Shown here: piece by piece, positions 7,016-15,610 of the stretch
Layout: the number at the start of each line of letters is the position of its first letter
How positions within the stretch are numbered: position 1 is the stretch's first letter
Source of the DNA: an uncultured Mollicutes bacterium
Lineage (GTDB): Bacteria > Bacillota_I > Bacilli_A > RF39 > UBA660
NCBI GenBank assembly: GCA_900543055.1
Contig: UQQI01000006.1
Coordinates: forward strand, 1 to 48,548
DNA length: 48,548 nt
Direction of reading: 5' to 3'
The notes under the pieces: model-generated
What the model was told of the DNA's origin: nothing
What the model saw: the letters and a program-made list of their open reading frames with translations, nothing else
Databases searched by the model: none
Made by a program: the position numbers and the translations under genes

Positions 7016-7846
7016 CTATTTACCACTATTTTTATGATTTTCTTTAATTAATTTTATCATTTCTTTTCTTAGTTTTTTATTAGCGCTTTCTAAATCTTCT
7101 TCTGGGTCTATTGGTTTTCCAATTCTAATAGTTAAATTTTTACTTCTAAATTTATAATCACCAGTGATAGCAAATGGAACTAGTTTTGAATTTGTCTTTT
7201 TAGCCATTGAGACTGCTCCATACTTAAATGGTAGAAGAATATTTTCATAATAATCTTTCTCTTTTATTTTTTTATTTCTCACTAATTTTCTTAAAAAACT
7301 ATCCATATCATAGATATTTTCTATGAATTCTTTTTTTGTAATTGTTTTAGTGTTAATTAATTCTTCTAGATAGTTCGCTTGAGATGTTTTGTTCTTTTTT
7401 ACTCTTTTATAGAAGTCTTCAAATGAAATATCTTCCTTTATATATTTTTCATATAATTCTTTTGCTTTTTCTTCTTTCAGACCATTTCTTGTACCTTCTG
7501 GAAATAATCCTAGAGCATGTCCTTCATTTAATACTTCTAATGCATCATGAGTTGCATGTTCATCTTTCTTACTTCTATCTACTGGAATACAACCTGTTGC
7601 TTTAAAGAACCAGGCAAATTTTCCATCAAAATACTCTTTTTTTGCCATATAATGAAGACATCTTTTTGTAACTATTATTATATTACACTGATCCATTATA
7701 TGAACATGATTACCTACTACTACAATTGAGCCATCTTCTGGGATATTCTCTTTTCCTATAATAGTTGGATTATAATATAATTTATAAATAAATCCCAATA
7801 TTGGTCTACATATTCTATATGCAGTCATTTTATCTTTTTGAGCCAC
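7016..7846 (-). CDS. 1-acyl-glycerol-3-phosphate acyltransferase family protein (PlsC-like) with an insert
   Basis: 276 residues. PlsC motifs: H47-x4-D52 (NHVHIMD) and FPEGTR at 115-120; the later block VPFAITGDY lies near 226. This family moves acyl groups onto lysophosphatidic acid or similar lipids at the inner membrane. Between FPEGTR and the later block sit about 70 extra lysine-rich residues (about 122-205) that the sister protein lacks. Start: GTG 7846 is correctly spaced from AAGGAGG, while the first ATG is too far away. It overlaps the sister gene by 17 nt, so the two are translationally coupled. Confidence 0.87.
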   Translation of the reverse strand: MAQKDKMTAYRICRPILGFIYKLYYNPTIIGKENIPEDGSIVVVGNHVHIMDQCNIIIVTKRCLHYMAKKEYFDGKFAWFFKATGCIPVDRSKKDEHATHDALEVLNEGHALGLFPEGTRNGLKEEKAKELYEKYIKEDISFEDFYKRVKKNKTSQANYLEELINTKTITKKEFIENIYDMDSFLRKLVRNKKIKEKDYYENILLPFKYGAVSMAKKTNSKLVPFAITGDYKFRSKNLTIRIGKPIDPEEDLESANKKLRKEMIKLIKENHKNSGK

Positions 7847-8429
7847 TTATTTTTCCTCCTTCAATTAGCTTTTTACTAACTAACTTCATCAACTTAGTAT
7901 TTTCTTTTTCTAAGTCTTCTCCTATTTTTAACGGTTTTAAAAACTCGACTTTTATACTTTTTCTAAATAATTTATATTCTCCTGTAATAATAAATGGAAC
8001 AAGTTTAGTATTTGTTTTTTGACAAGCTTTTACTGCCCCTATTTTAAATGGCATTATAACATCATCTGTACGATTTATTGTTCCTTCTGGGAATATTCCG
8101 ATACATTTTTCATTTTCTAAATATTCATAAGCACTTTTTAGAGCACCTTTATCATGTATTTTTCTATTTACTGGAACGCATCCCATGCCTTTTACAATTG
8201 GCTTTGTTATTCCTTTAAATAGTTCTATTTTTGCTAGAAAGTGAACTTGTCTTTTGGATACTGCAACAAGCATTACAGGGTCTAGCCATTTAGTATGGTT
8301 ACCTGCTAATAATATTCTTCCTTCTTTTGGGATGTTTTCTATTCCTATAACTTGTGGTCTATATAGTACTTTAAATAATCCTCTAACTAGTGGCCTTACT
8401 ATTTTATAAAATAGTGTATCATTATACAT
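7830..8429 (-). CDS. 1-acyl-glycerol-3-phosphate acyltransferase (PlsC-like)
   Basis: 199 residues, compact PlsC layout: H45-x4-D50 (NHTKWLD), FPEGT at 113-117 and VPFIITGEY near 149. This is the usual length for bacterial lysophosphatidic acid acyltransferase, the second acylation in phospholipid synthesis. The open frame reaches back to a GTG at 8477 inside the previous gene, but AGGTGA lies 5 nt before ATG 8429, which is 1 nt after the upstream stop. Middle gene of a three-gene operon (8940 to 7016). Confidence 0.88.
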   Translation of the reverse strand: MYNDTLFYKIVRPLVRGLFKVLYRPQVIGIENIPKEGRILLAGNHTKWLDPVMLVAVSKRQVHFLAKIELFKGITKPIVKGMGCVPVNRKIHDKGALKSAYEYLENEKCIGIFPEGTINRTDDVIMPFKIGAVKACQKTNTKLVPFIITGEYKLFRKSIKVEFLKPLKIGEDLEKENTKLMKLVSKKLIEGGKISGSKR

Positions 8430-8430
8430 T

Positions 8431-8940
8431 CTATTCACCTGTCTTCTTATATTCATATTGTCTTCTTTGATATACACCTTTATCTCCTTCTTGATAATAG
8501 GCGATAATATCTTGAATACTTAGATTCTTTTCAAATTTCTTCTTAAATAAATTTATTTCTTCTTCTGTTAAGTGATATGATTTTAAAAAGCGTTCTACTC
8601 TAATATTAGAACCCATTTCTAAAAACATTAAAATTAGTTCTTTTCTTTCAATAATCCTATCTATTGTTATTTTTTCTGCAGAATATAAATCGTAGTAACC
8701 ATTGTAATCATCATATGATTCGACAATTTTTCCTCTTCCAGTTACTTCAGCAATTATTACGTCATCTTCATTTAGAAAATATCTTAATGTATCTTCTGGC
8801 CGTTCTGCAAAGTGATAACCGTTACCACTATTACCAAACTTAATTTCTCCGGAAACACTATATTCTTTATTAAGTTCAAACTCTTTTCCAAAATGATTTA
8901 CTAAACCTTTTTTAAATGCTTTATATCCTTTTTTCTCCAT
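8431..8940 (-). CDS. DUF7666-like protein, 169 aa
   Basis: The first 100 residues follow a pattern seen in a family of small phage- and bacterium-borne proteins: GYKAFKKGL, a short variable part, GNGYHFAERPEDTLRYF (about 59-75), then IIAEVTGRG and a YSAEKI end. The C-terminal 65 residues are helical and charged (residues about 103-169). The function is unknown. It has its own extended -10 (TGATATACT, around 8966) and GAGGGG before ATG 8940. It heads the acyltransferase operon but is not obviously linked to lipids. The family name is from memory and moderately sure. Confidence 0.65.
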   Translation of the reverse strand: MEKKGYKAFKKGLVNHFGKEFELNKEYSVSGEIKFGNSGNGYHFAERPEDTLRYFLNEDDVIIAEVTGRGKIVESYDDYNGYYDLYSAEKITIDRIIERKELILMFLEMGSNIRVERFLKSYHLTEEEINLFKKKFEKNLSIQDIIAYYQEGDKGVYQRRQYEYKKTGE

Positions 8941-8983
8941 GTTGCCTATCCCCTCATAGATTCAGTATATCATAAATAAATAT

Positions 8984-9014
8984 AAATAAAAAGTTCCTAA
9001 GAATTTAAGAACTT
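8984..9014 (-). terminator. Terminator after the decayed gene
   Basis: AAGTTC/GAACTT stem on the minus strand (9014-9009 with 8996-8991), then a TTTTT-AT run. It sits just past the stop at 9033. Confidence 0.6.
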
Positions 9015-9032
9015 CAAGTAAATGTAAAATTA

Positions 9033-9803
9033 TTATATTTGCTTAGTATAAATTATTGGGGTGTATCCAAAGAAAAATTCATCATCTAAATAATCTATTT
9101 TTAATTCTTTTTTATTATTACTATATTTTTCTAGGAGACTTTCTTCTAAATCAACCATTTTGTTCTGATACTGATATGCTGAAAAAATATTATTACTTTT
9201 ATGAGTACAATTACACATAGCTATATAAAAGACCATATTATTCTTACAGAAATTTCTTATCATAGCTTCTGTTGTATCACATGTTAATATACCTATACCT
9301 AAAGAATCTTTATTTATTTTTGTTTGTTCAGTAAATTTTTCTTTATGAATAGTCATATTAGAATATTTTGCTTTTTCTTCAAATAACTCTGGTTCATATA
9401 CAGTAATTGTACCACGATTTAAAGCAAGTTGTTTTTTTGCAATCTTATTTGCAAATGCTGGTATATATCTTGTTGCTACTTCTATAATATCTCTATCTAG
9501 TTAAAATATGGAATTTATTCTTTCTAAATGTTCATCATAAAAAGTATGTTTTCCAATATCAAGACCTAATTCACTATATAGTTGCATTAAAATATCCATG
9601 TTTGATGTTCTATTAGCTCCATTAAAGAGGTTATCTTCTATATATTTTCTTGCTTTTTCATTATAAAAATGTTCATAATTTTTTTATATTTTTGATAAGC
9701 CTCTTCCACTGACTTTCTTTGTTTTGTATTTCTTAATTGCCTTTTTTTAATTCTATAATATCAATTTCATCAATATATTTTTTTGGTAAAATAATTTTTT
9801 TAT
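9033..9803 (-). pseudogene. Decayed gene, about 255 codons, unknown family
   Basis: Reading along the minus strand, coherent protein continues through three breaks. It begins after GGGAGAG with ATA (9803) where an ATG would be expected, and runs to KKGN and TAA near 9737. It resumes in another frame (LRNTKQRKSVEEAYQKYKK), shifts again near 9682 (NYEHFYNEKARKYI and on), meets an in-frame TAA near 9504 (after RINSIF), then stays open to 9033. The last intact stretch could begin at ATG 9356 (107 codons), but it lacks a good Shine-Dalgarno. No known family was recognised; the product was soluble, with no membrane segments. A start loss, two frameshifts and a nonsense codon together indicate an old pseudogene. 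Confidence 0.75.
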
Positions 9804-9851
9804 AACTCTCCCTTTTTTTCGAGTAGTTATTTTATTATAATGTCTTTTTGT

Positions 9852-9884
9852 CAAAAAAATAATCAACGCTTGTTGATTGTTTTT
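9852..9884 (-). terminator. Terminator of the YitT-family gene
   Basis: AATCAAC/GTTGATT hairpin with an AAGC loop on the minus strand (9878-9861), then an A and seven T. Directly after the stop at 9884. Confidence 0.85.
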
Positions 9885-10762
9885 TAACTTAGTTTTTTTA
9901 TTTTATTGTTACTTTTGATATGATTTCCAATTATATCTGAAACATCTGTTATTGTAACAAAAGCACTTTCATCCATTTCTTCAACTATTCTTTTTAATTC
10001 AAATACTTCTATTCTTGTTAGTACACAGTAAAGCACTTCTTTTTCTCCGCTGATTAGTCCTTTTCCTTTAATTGTAGTTGTTGTTCTTCCTAATTTATCA
10101 TATATTTCTTTTGATAGTTTTGAACTTTTTTCAGTAATTATCATAGCAGCTTTTGCCTGTTGTAGACCAGTTGAGACAAAGTCTACTACTTTTGATGTTA
10201 TAAAGTATGTTAGTAATGAATATAGTGCTCTATCTACTCCAAATCTAAACCCTGCTACGCCAAATATTATAAGGTTAAATGCAAGAACTATTTGTCCTAC
10301 TGAAAATGATGTTTTCTTACTAATTACAATTGCGACACTTTCTGTTCCATCAACACAACCACCAAAGTGAATTACCATACCAACTCCGATTCCATATAAT
10401 GCTCCACCAAACACAGTTGCAAGTAGTATATCATCAACAAATGCTGGTACATGTTCAAAGAAGGTTAAGAAAAGTGAAAACGAAATCATTGAAATTATTG
10501 TTCTGTATAAAAAATTCTTGCCAAGATTTTTATAGCCAACATATACAAATGGAATATTTAATATTAATACTAGGAGTGATACCGGTATTTTAAATAATTT
10601 AAATAATATTATTGAAATACCTGTTACTCCTCCATCTAATATTGTATTTGGTATTAAAATACATTCAAGTGCTGCCGCTGAAATAATTGTTCCTACAATT
10701 AATAAAATAAATGAAACTATGTTTCTTGTCATCCTATTTTTAATTTTTCCTATACCAATCAT
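9884..10762 (-). CDS. YitT family membrane protein (DUF161 + DUF2179)
   Basis: 292 residues. Several membrane helices fill residues about 12-205, with the family signatures IPNTILDGGVTGISI, LNIPFVYVGYK and GGCVDGTE. After them comes a soluble DUF2179 domain (about 208-280), with TTTIKGKGLISGEKEVLYCVL and a final TDVSDIIGNH. The transported or sensed substrate of the family is not established. ATG 10762 directly abuts its GAAAGGG, which is unusually close; the next in-frame ATG (10732) also has poor spacing. Transcribed alone, with its own terminator. Confidence 0.9.
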   Translation of the reverse strand: MIGIGKIKNRMTRNIVSFILLIVGTIISAAALECILIPNTILDGGVTGISIILFKLFKIPVSLLVLILNIPFVYVGYKNLGKNFLYRTIISMISFSLFLTFFEHVPAFVDDILLATVFGGALYGIGVGMVIHFGGCVDGTESVAIVISKKTSFSVGQIVLAFNLIIFGVAGFRFGVDRALYSLLTYFITSKVVDFVSTGLQQAKAAMIITEKSSKLSKEIYDKLGRTTTTIKGKGLISGEKEVLYCVLTRIEVFELKRIVEEMDESAFVTITDVSDIIGNHIKSNNKIKKLS

Positions 10763-10825
10763 CCCTTTCTATTTTATAAGTAAATTATATCAAGAAAGTA
10801 TTGATTTATAAAGAAAAAATTAAAG

Positions 10826-10863
10826 CAAAATTAAAAAGCTATAGGGTATTTTTCTATAACTTT
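10826..10863 (-). terminator. Terminator of the two-component operon
   Basis: AAAGTTATAG pairs with CTATAGCTTT (one G-T pair) on the minus strand, 10863-10854 with 10844-10835, followed by TTAATTTT. It overlaps the histidine kinase stop. Confidence 0.75.
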
Positions 10864-12134
10864 TTATCACGGGTAATAGTAAATGATACACCTTTTTTTT
10901 CATTTTTTATAGTAATATCATAGTCCATTAAATTTAGAGTTTTTTTAACTATAGATAATCCTAATCCAAATTGACCTTTAATACCTTTTCTGAAGGGAGT
11001 AAAAATTGCTTCAATAAAGTCTTTTTCAATAGGTTCTCCATCGTTATATAATATTATCTTATTTTGCCTTACCGTTATTTTTATAGTTGTTTTTGTATAT
11101 CTCATAAAATTACTTAAAATATTATCTAAAATTGTTTCCCAATTTTCTACAGAACCATAGAAAGTTGATTTTTTATCTATATTCACTTCAAATTTTATAT
11201 CTTTTCTATGAAATTTAAACTTTTCTACTTCTGTATTAATAATATCCGTCATATTAATTTCTTCCATAGTAACATTTTTTGTATTTTTGAGATAATCTAG
11301 TTTATTTAAATAAAGAAGTGAGTGTACTTTTTGTTCTAATTTATTTGTCTGTTCTTTGATGGTAGTGAGTGCAGTAGTTTCATCCTCTACTCCATCCTCA
11401 ACAGCTTCTATATATGATTTTATTACAGTGAGAGGCGTTTTAAAATCATGTGAAATATTTTGATACATTTGATTGCGATATTCTTCTTGGTTAATTAAAG
11501 AAATTCGCATATCTTCTATTGCTAAGGCAAGAGATTTCATCTCATCATCTACTTGAAAATCTATTTTATGATTATAATCTGGATTATCAATATTATCTAT
11601 TTTATCTTTTAATTTTTCTATTTTTCTTACAACTATTGTTGACCAGAATACTAGTGTTAAACCTATTAATAAAAACGTTCCTAGTAGTGTTGGAAATATA
11701 GCACTTAATATAGATGTTTTAGTCATATTTATATAGCTATTATTTGCAATAGCAATCTTTTTTATATTATTTTTTTTTAAAGTATAGTAGTAGTATGTCT
11801 TATGATTATGAATAAATTTTCCATAAGGGTTTGTCATTTTCTTGACTAAATTATGTAAGTTGTCATATTTAATAACATCTCCTATATTTCCGCTTGCTTC
11901 TATTTTGTTATCAGAAATATATAGAAATGCTATTTCACTGTTAGATAGTTCATTATCAACAGTTGTATTATAAATTTTTAATGGTTCACTTAAATAGTTA
12001 TATAGATTAGATTCTGCAATTGGCATTAATAATCTTGGTAAAATTATCCCAAGAGATAAGAATAGAAAGAAAAATGTTATCGCAACTATTATTAAAAGCT
12101 GTTTTGCTAAGCTGTTTTTTCCTAAGAAGTTCAT
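10854..12134 (-). CDS. Sensor histidine kinase (HisKA/HATPase)
   Basis: 426 residues. Membrane helices at about 11-34 and 142-166 frame a roughly 105-residue extracellular sensor. A HAMP-like linker follows. The H box is NISHDFKTPL with H229 as the phosphorylated residue. The N box is DNILSNFMRY and the G box GQFGLGLSIV. It is a classic membrane kinase that passes phosphate to the response regulator encoded just upstream. The ATG overlaps the regulator's TGA stop in ATGA, so the two are coupled. The signal sensed is not evident; nothing in the sensor part was recognised. Confidence 0.94.
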   Translation of the reverse strand: MNFLGKNSLAKQLLIIVAITFFFLFLSLGIILPRLLMPIAESNLYNYLSEPLKIYNTTVDNELSNSEIAFLYISDNKIEASGNIGDVIKYDNLHNLVKKMTNPYGKFIHNHKTYYYYTLKKNNIKKIAIANNSYINMTKTSILSAIFPTLLGTFLLIGLTLVFWSTIVVRKIEKLKDKIDNIDNPDYNHKIDFQVDDEMKSLALAIEDMRISLINQEEYRNQMYQNISHDFKTPLTVIKSYIEAVEDGVEDETTALTTIKEQTNKLEQKVHSLLYLNKLDYLKNTKNVTMEEINMTDIINTEVEKFKFHRKDIKFEVNIDKKSTFYGSVENWETILDNILSNFMRYTKTTIKITVRQNKIILYNDGEPIEKDFIEAIFTPFRKGIKGQFGLGLSIVKKTLNLMDYDITIKNEKKGVSFTITRDKKL

Positions 12135-12793
12135 GATAATCTATACCCATATCCATAAACAGCTTCTACATTTAGTTTATCTAATTTTTTTCTAAGACGT
12201 CTTATTAAATCGTCTACTACTCTGTCTGTTCCGAAGTAATCACTTCCCCAAACTTTGTCTAGTATCTCTTCTCTTGAAAAACATTTACTTTTATTTTTTA
12301 TAAGTAAAACTAATAGATCAAATTCTAGTGTAGTAAGTTTTATATTTTTCTTATTTAACTCTACTGTTCTTTTATCTAAATTAATGACATAATCATCATA
12401 ATTTATTATATTTACTTGACTATTATCTTTATAAACTCTTTTTATTATTTTATTTACTCTAAGTACAAGTTCTTTACTCGAATAAGGTTTTGTCATGTAA
12501 TCATCACTACCAAGCTCAAGGCCAAATATTTTATCTAATTCTTGATCCCTTGCAGATGTAAATATTACTGGAACATTATCATCATGTTCTCTGATAGCTT
12601 TGATTACATCATATCCATTGACATCATCTCCTAACATTATATCTAAAATCCATATATCTACTTTATTACCAATATAGTTTATTGCTTCACTTCCTTTAGT
12701 AAAGCATATTGTTTTATATCCAGCCCTTTCTAAATATGCTTTTACAACATTAGCTAAGGCTTCTTCATCTTCGACTAAACATACTGTATACAT
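12131..12793 (-). CDS. OmpR/PhoB-type response regulator
   Basis: 220 residues. Receiver domain 1-118: acidic pair E8/D9, phosphoacceptor D51 (WILDIML), T79/S80 and K102 (TKPYS). A winged-helix DNA-binding domain follows (about 128-220), with LTTLEFDLLVLL and the recognition-helix region RVVDDLIRRLRKKL. The frame could start at GTG 12802, but that is within AGGTGG, so ATG 12793 is the start. The repeats upstream (12903-13140) look like binding sites for this type of protein, suggesting autoregulation. First gene of the operon with the histidine kinase. Confidence 0.95.
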   Translation of the reverse strand: MYTVCLVEDEEALANVVKAYLERAGYKTICFTKGSEAINYIGNKVDIWILDIMLGDDVNGYDVIKAIREHDDNVPVIFTSARDQELDKIFGLELGSDDYMTKPYSSKELVLRVNKIIKRVYKDNSQVNIINYDDYVINLDKRTVELNKKNIKLTTLEFDLLVLLIKNKSKCFSREEILDKVWGSDYFGTDRVVDDLIRRLRKKLDKLNVEAVYGYGYRLS

Positions 12794-12810
12794 AAATACC
12801 ACCTATCAAT

Positions 12811-12839
12811 AGTATAACACTATTTATTTATATTTGTAA
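12811..12839 (-). promoter_or_regulatory. Sigma-A promoter of the response regulator gene
   Basis: Minus strand TTACAA (12839-12834), 17-nt spacer, TATACT (12816-12811), with TG at the extended -10 position. The predicted start of transcription is only about 10-15 nt from the gene's ATG, so this transcript would have a very short leader. Confidence 0.65.
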
Positions 12840-12902
12840 TCTCTACCTCCTTTTTAATTATTATATATATTAAAACATTTTGTTTACTTATTTTTGTTTT
12901 CT

Positions 12903-13140
12903 AGTTTGACCTTATAATATCTACCTCCTTTAACTATATCCATCATAACTTATAAATATGTAATTATTATTAAAAAATTATGGGAAATTGTGGGATTTTT
13001 ATATTAAATTTCTTATTTGAAATTATTTACTTTTTATTCTTTTGTTTTTCTCTATCTTATACTTATTCCTCCTTTTCATGATTTAATTGTATATCTTAAT
13101 TGTGTAATTATTATTAAAGAAATGTGGGAAATTATGTGAA
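12903..13140 (-). repeat. Duplicated regulatory unit with 10-bp direct repeats (two copies)
   Basis: Two diverged copies on the minus strand, 13140-13060 and 13000-12903. Each starts with two tandem 10-mers (TCACATAATT-TCCCACATTT, and TCCCACAATT-TCCCATAATT). An AT-rich spacer follows, then TTTAATAATAATTACA (a possible -10), about 40 nt of looser similarity, and AAAGGAGG plus ATAAG. The 10-bp period equals one helical turn, as in sites bound by tandem OmpR-family dimers. A third AAAGGAGGTAGAGATTA lies at 12854-12838 without the repeats. This 375-bp gap holds no credible ORF. Confidence 0.6.
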
Positions 13141-13162
13141 AAAAAAGAATCATTAATGATTC
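13139..13162 (-). terminator. Terminator of the 13169-14002 gene
   Basis: GAATCA-TTAA-TGATTC hairpin (13162-13147) followed by eight T (13146-13139) on the minus strand. Confidence 0.85.
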
Positions 13163-13168
13163 CTTGTA

Positions 13169-14002
13169 TTACTTATAAAAGTTATGTAAGTCAGATGACT
13201 CTTTATTTGCATTACTATTTTCTCTTTCTTCTTGTGCTTTTACTTCTTGTGTTTTTACTTCTTTTACTTCTTTTGGAGGAGTTGGATTATGAATTGCATC
13301 ATATTTTCTTTTTGCTTCTAGTTCTTTATTTATATAACTATATTCTTGTCTTACATCTTCTCCATTAAAGTTTTTATATCTTGTTGAAAACATGAAATTA
13401 TATACAAATATTATTATGGCTACTATGCCTATTACTGTTAATATTTTTATAAATAGCTCTGCATCATCAGATAAACCTGTATTTTTAATTTGACCAATTT
13501 CATCTACTGTTTGACCTACAAAGTCAAGAGAATACCCTGTTGTACAGTTTGGATTATCACTTAGTATACTAATGTACTTTATATCTTTTACAGTTTTCTT
13601 ATCAGCAAGATATTTTTTATTTACTTCTATTACATAAGATTTTTCTTCATCTGGATTTAATTCAGTTCCAGCAACTACACTAGTTTTGTCTTTACTTGAG
13701 CAGTAGTTAATTGTACCAATATTTTTCTTATCTTTATCAAATAGACCAATTGATACTGTAACTGCTCTTTTCTCATCACTTACATTTTTTATTTTACTAA
13801 ATATAATGAAATTATTTTTTAGACCATCTGCTTCCATTTCATTGTCATTATAATAAAAATCAATATATCTAAAATTGTTAGTTCCTATTGTTGTATGAGC
13901 GTTTACTGGTATTAATTCTTTTATATTATAGTTTGTAGCATATACATTTTGTGATACTAGAGTTATTACTAATATTGTAATAAACATAATTATTCTTTTC
14001 AT
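13169..14002 (-). CDS. Exported membrane-anchored protein, unknown function
   Basis: 277 residues. An N-terminal signal peptide (MKRIIMFITILVI... ending in VYA) leads to an extracellular beta-rich domain (about 22-180) with two Cys that could pair. One C-terminal membrane helix follows at about 187-207, then a charged cytosolic tail (about 208-277) rich in Lys/Glu with repeated KEVKEVKTQEVKAQEE. The frame can be pushed to a TTG at 14020, but AAAGGAATAGATAAT before ATG 14002 fixes the start. It lies just after the HAD gene's stop, so it is the last gene of an operon 15568-13169. The family was not recognised. Confidence 0.75.
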   Translation of the reverse strand: MKRIIMFITILVITLVSQNVYATNYNIKELIPVNAHTTIGTNNFRYIDFYYNDNEMEADGLKNNFIIFSKIKNVSDEKRAVTVSIGLFDKDKKNIGTINYCSSKDKTSVVAGTELNPDEEKSYVIEVNKKYLADKKTVKDIKYISILSDNPNCTTGYSLDFVGQTVDEIGQIKNTGLSDDAELFIKILTVIGIVAIIIFVYNFMFSTRYKNFNGEDVRQEYSYINKELEAKRKYDAIHNPTPPKEVKEVKTQEVKAQEERENSNANKESSDLHNFYK

Positions 14003-14003
14003 A

Positions 14004-14552
14004 TTATCTATTCCTTTCAATATAGTTTTCTACATCTTTCCAATTTGTTAGTATATTTTTATTTGCTTCGAATCTGTCCATATCATCATATAAAATACAT
14101 TTTGTTCCTACTGCACTTATTCTTTTTAAATTATATGGATCATCATCTATCATAAAATCTATTTTATATCTTTTACAAACATCTGCTTTAGAATCTCCAT
14201 AGGCTGATGTTATTATGCCATCTACTTCTATCTCATACTTTTTTAACCAGTCAGAAGTAAGACGAATAACAGTTTCTATTGGAGCAGTTGTTCTTTTACA
14301 TCTTGCTGTTATTATATAGATTTCATTTCCTCTATTTTTTAGTCTTCTAAGTACTTTTAAAGCTTCGTTTTTCGGTTCTACATTTGAGTAAATATCATCT
14401 ATATAAATATTGAAAAAGTTTTGTTTTAAGACTTCGTCATTCATAATGTCTAGGTCATTTAAACCTTCTTCATCTGCATATCTTTTTACCCTATCCTGAA
14501 CTATTTTTGTTGTGTTACAAATTGTATCATCTAAGTCTATTCCTATTCTCAT
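14004..14552 (-). CDS. HAD phosphatase, 5'(3')-deoxyribonucleotidase-like (NT5C family)
   Basis: 182 residues. HAD motif I is GIDLDDT at 4-10, with nucleophile D6 and acid/base D8; motif II is IYIITAR, and motif III/IV include DFMIDDDP. The size and the DDTIC start match the bacterial NT5C-like 5' nucleotidase group, cytosolic phosphatases of nucleotides or other small phosphates. The specific substrate cannot be read. The ATG overlaps the TGA of the YlbL-type gene (ATGA), so it is co-translated with it. Confidence 0.85.
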   Translation of the reverse strand: MRIGIDLDDTICNTTKIVQDRVKRYADEEGLNDLDIMNDEVLKQNFFNIYIDDIYSNVEPKNEALKVLRRLKNRGNEIYIITARCKRTTAPIETVIRLTSDWLKKYEIEVDGIITSAYGDSKADVCKRYKIDFMIDDDPYNLKRISAVGTKCILYDDMDRFEANKNILTNWKDVENYIERNR

Positions 14553-15568
14553 TTTAAACCCTCTAACTTATTTATTGCATCTTTTATATTTTTTACTTCT
14601 ATTATTTTTATTTTTAGTTTTTTCTCTTTTTTATACTTAACTGCATCTTTATAATTTTGTCCAGATGGAGCTAAAAAGTATTTTGCTTTTCCATGTTCTG
14701 CTCCTAATACTTTATATTTAATTCCTCCAATTTGACCTATTGTTCCATCTATTTCAATTGTTCCAGTTCCAGCAATTTCCTTTCCTTTAGTTAAATCTTT
14801 TTTAGTTAACTGATTATATATTTCAAGTGTTGTTATTAATCCGCCAGATGGACCTGATTCACTCTTATTAAAAGTAATATCTACTTTAGGAGCTGTTTCA
14901 TATTCTTTTACAACTTGAAGTATAACTCCAATTAGTTTTACCCCTTTTGTTTCATAGACATTGCAAGCTATTACTTGTTCTTTTTTATTACGAATAATTT
15001 TTACTTTTACAGTATCACCTTTATTTTTAGTTTGAATATACTCTTTATACTCTGTAATATTTGAAAAAGTTTTATCATCCACAGATAATATTTCATCTTG
15101 TACTTTTAAGTTTGTTTTATATTGTTTATTATCAACCATTATTACATATATCTTTGAAGAGGTTTCTTTTAACTTTTTATTTGCTAGAGTATAAGCCCAG
15201 TATGTTGCGGTACCATTAGCAGTCTTTAAGTCAAGTTCATTTCTAAACTCTATATCTTTAATACTTTCTTCTTCTGTGTATTTATAATTATCAGCTGACT
15301 CTCTTTCCCAATTTGGCATTATAAAGCTTAATCCATAAGTAAAAACATTTCCTGTAAGTTGAGTAACATAACTTATATTAAATGTTCCTTTAGATTTGTA
15401 TTTGCCTTCTACTTTAATTCTTGATGAGACATCACTTATTCCTCCTCCAACAGTTATATAATAATTTAGTGGATAATTTAATATAATTAAGAGAAGAAGC
15501 ATAAAAATAATAAATTTATATTCTTCTCTAAACATTTCTACTATGTAGTCTTTAATTTTTTTTAGCAT
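14549..15568 (-). CDS. ylbL: YlbL-type membrane PDZ / Lon-like serine protease
   Basis: 339 residues: one N-terminal membrane helix (about 17-36), a PDZ domain (about 120-195) and a C-terminal Lon (S16) proteolytic domain. The catalytic dyad is visible: S241 in GPSGG and K284 in GGIKYK, 43 residues apart as in Lon. The domain order is that of YlbL of Bacillus, an extracellularly oriented membrane protease. GTG 15577 belongs to AAGGTGATTAAC, so ATG 15568 is the start. TATAAT with a TG element lies about 20 nt upstream. It is divergent from ylbJ 42 bp away; in Bacillus the two genes are also near each other. Confidence 0.9.
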   Translation of the reverse strand: MLKKIKDYIVEMFREEYKFIIFMLLLLIILNYPLNYYITVGGGISDVSSRIKVEGKYKSKGTFNISYVTQLTGNVFTYGLSFIMPNWERESADNYKYTEEESIKDIEFRNELDLKTANGTATYWAYTLANKKLKETSSKIYVIMVDNKQYKTNLKVQDEILSVDDKTFSNITEYKEYIQTKNKGDTVKVKIIRNKKEQVIACNVYETKGVKLIGVILQVVKEYETAPKVDITFNKSESGPSGGLITTLEIYNQLTKKDLTKGKEIAGTGTIEIDGTIGQIGGIKYKVLGAEHGKAKYFLAPSGQNYKDAVKYKKEKKLKIKIIEVKNIKDAINKLEGLK

Positions 15569-15610
15569 GTTAATCACCTTAAAATAATTATAACAAAGAA
15601 AAGGATAAAT

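Noticed and set aside
9033..9356. Intact 107-codon gene
   Set aside because: The same frame continues upstream through recognisable protein sequence up to a nonsense codon, and ATG 9356 has no good ribosome site, so it is the tail of a decayed gene.
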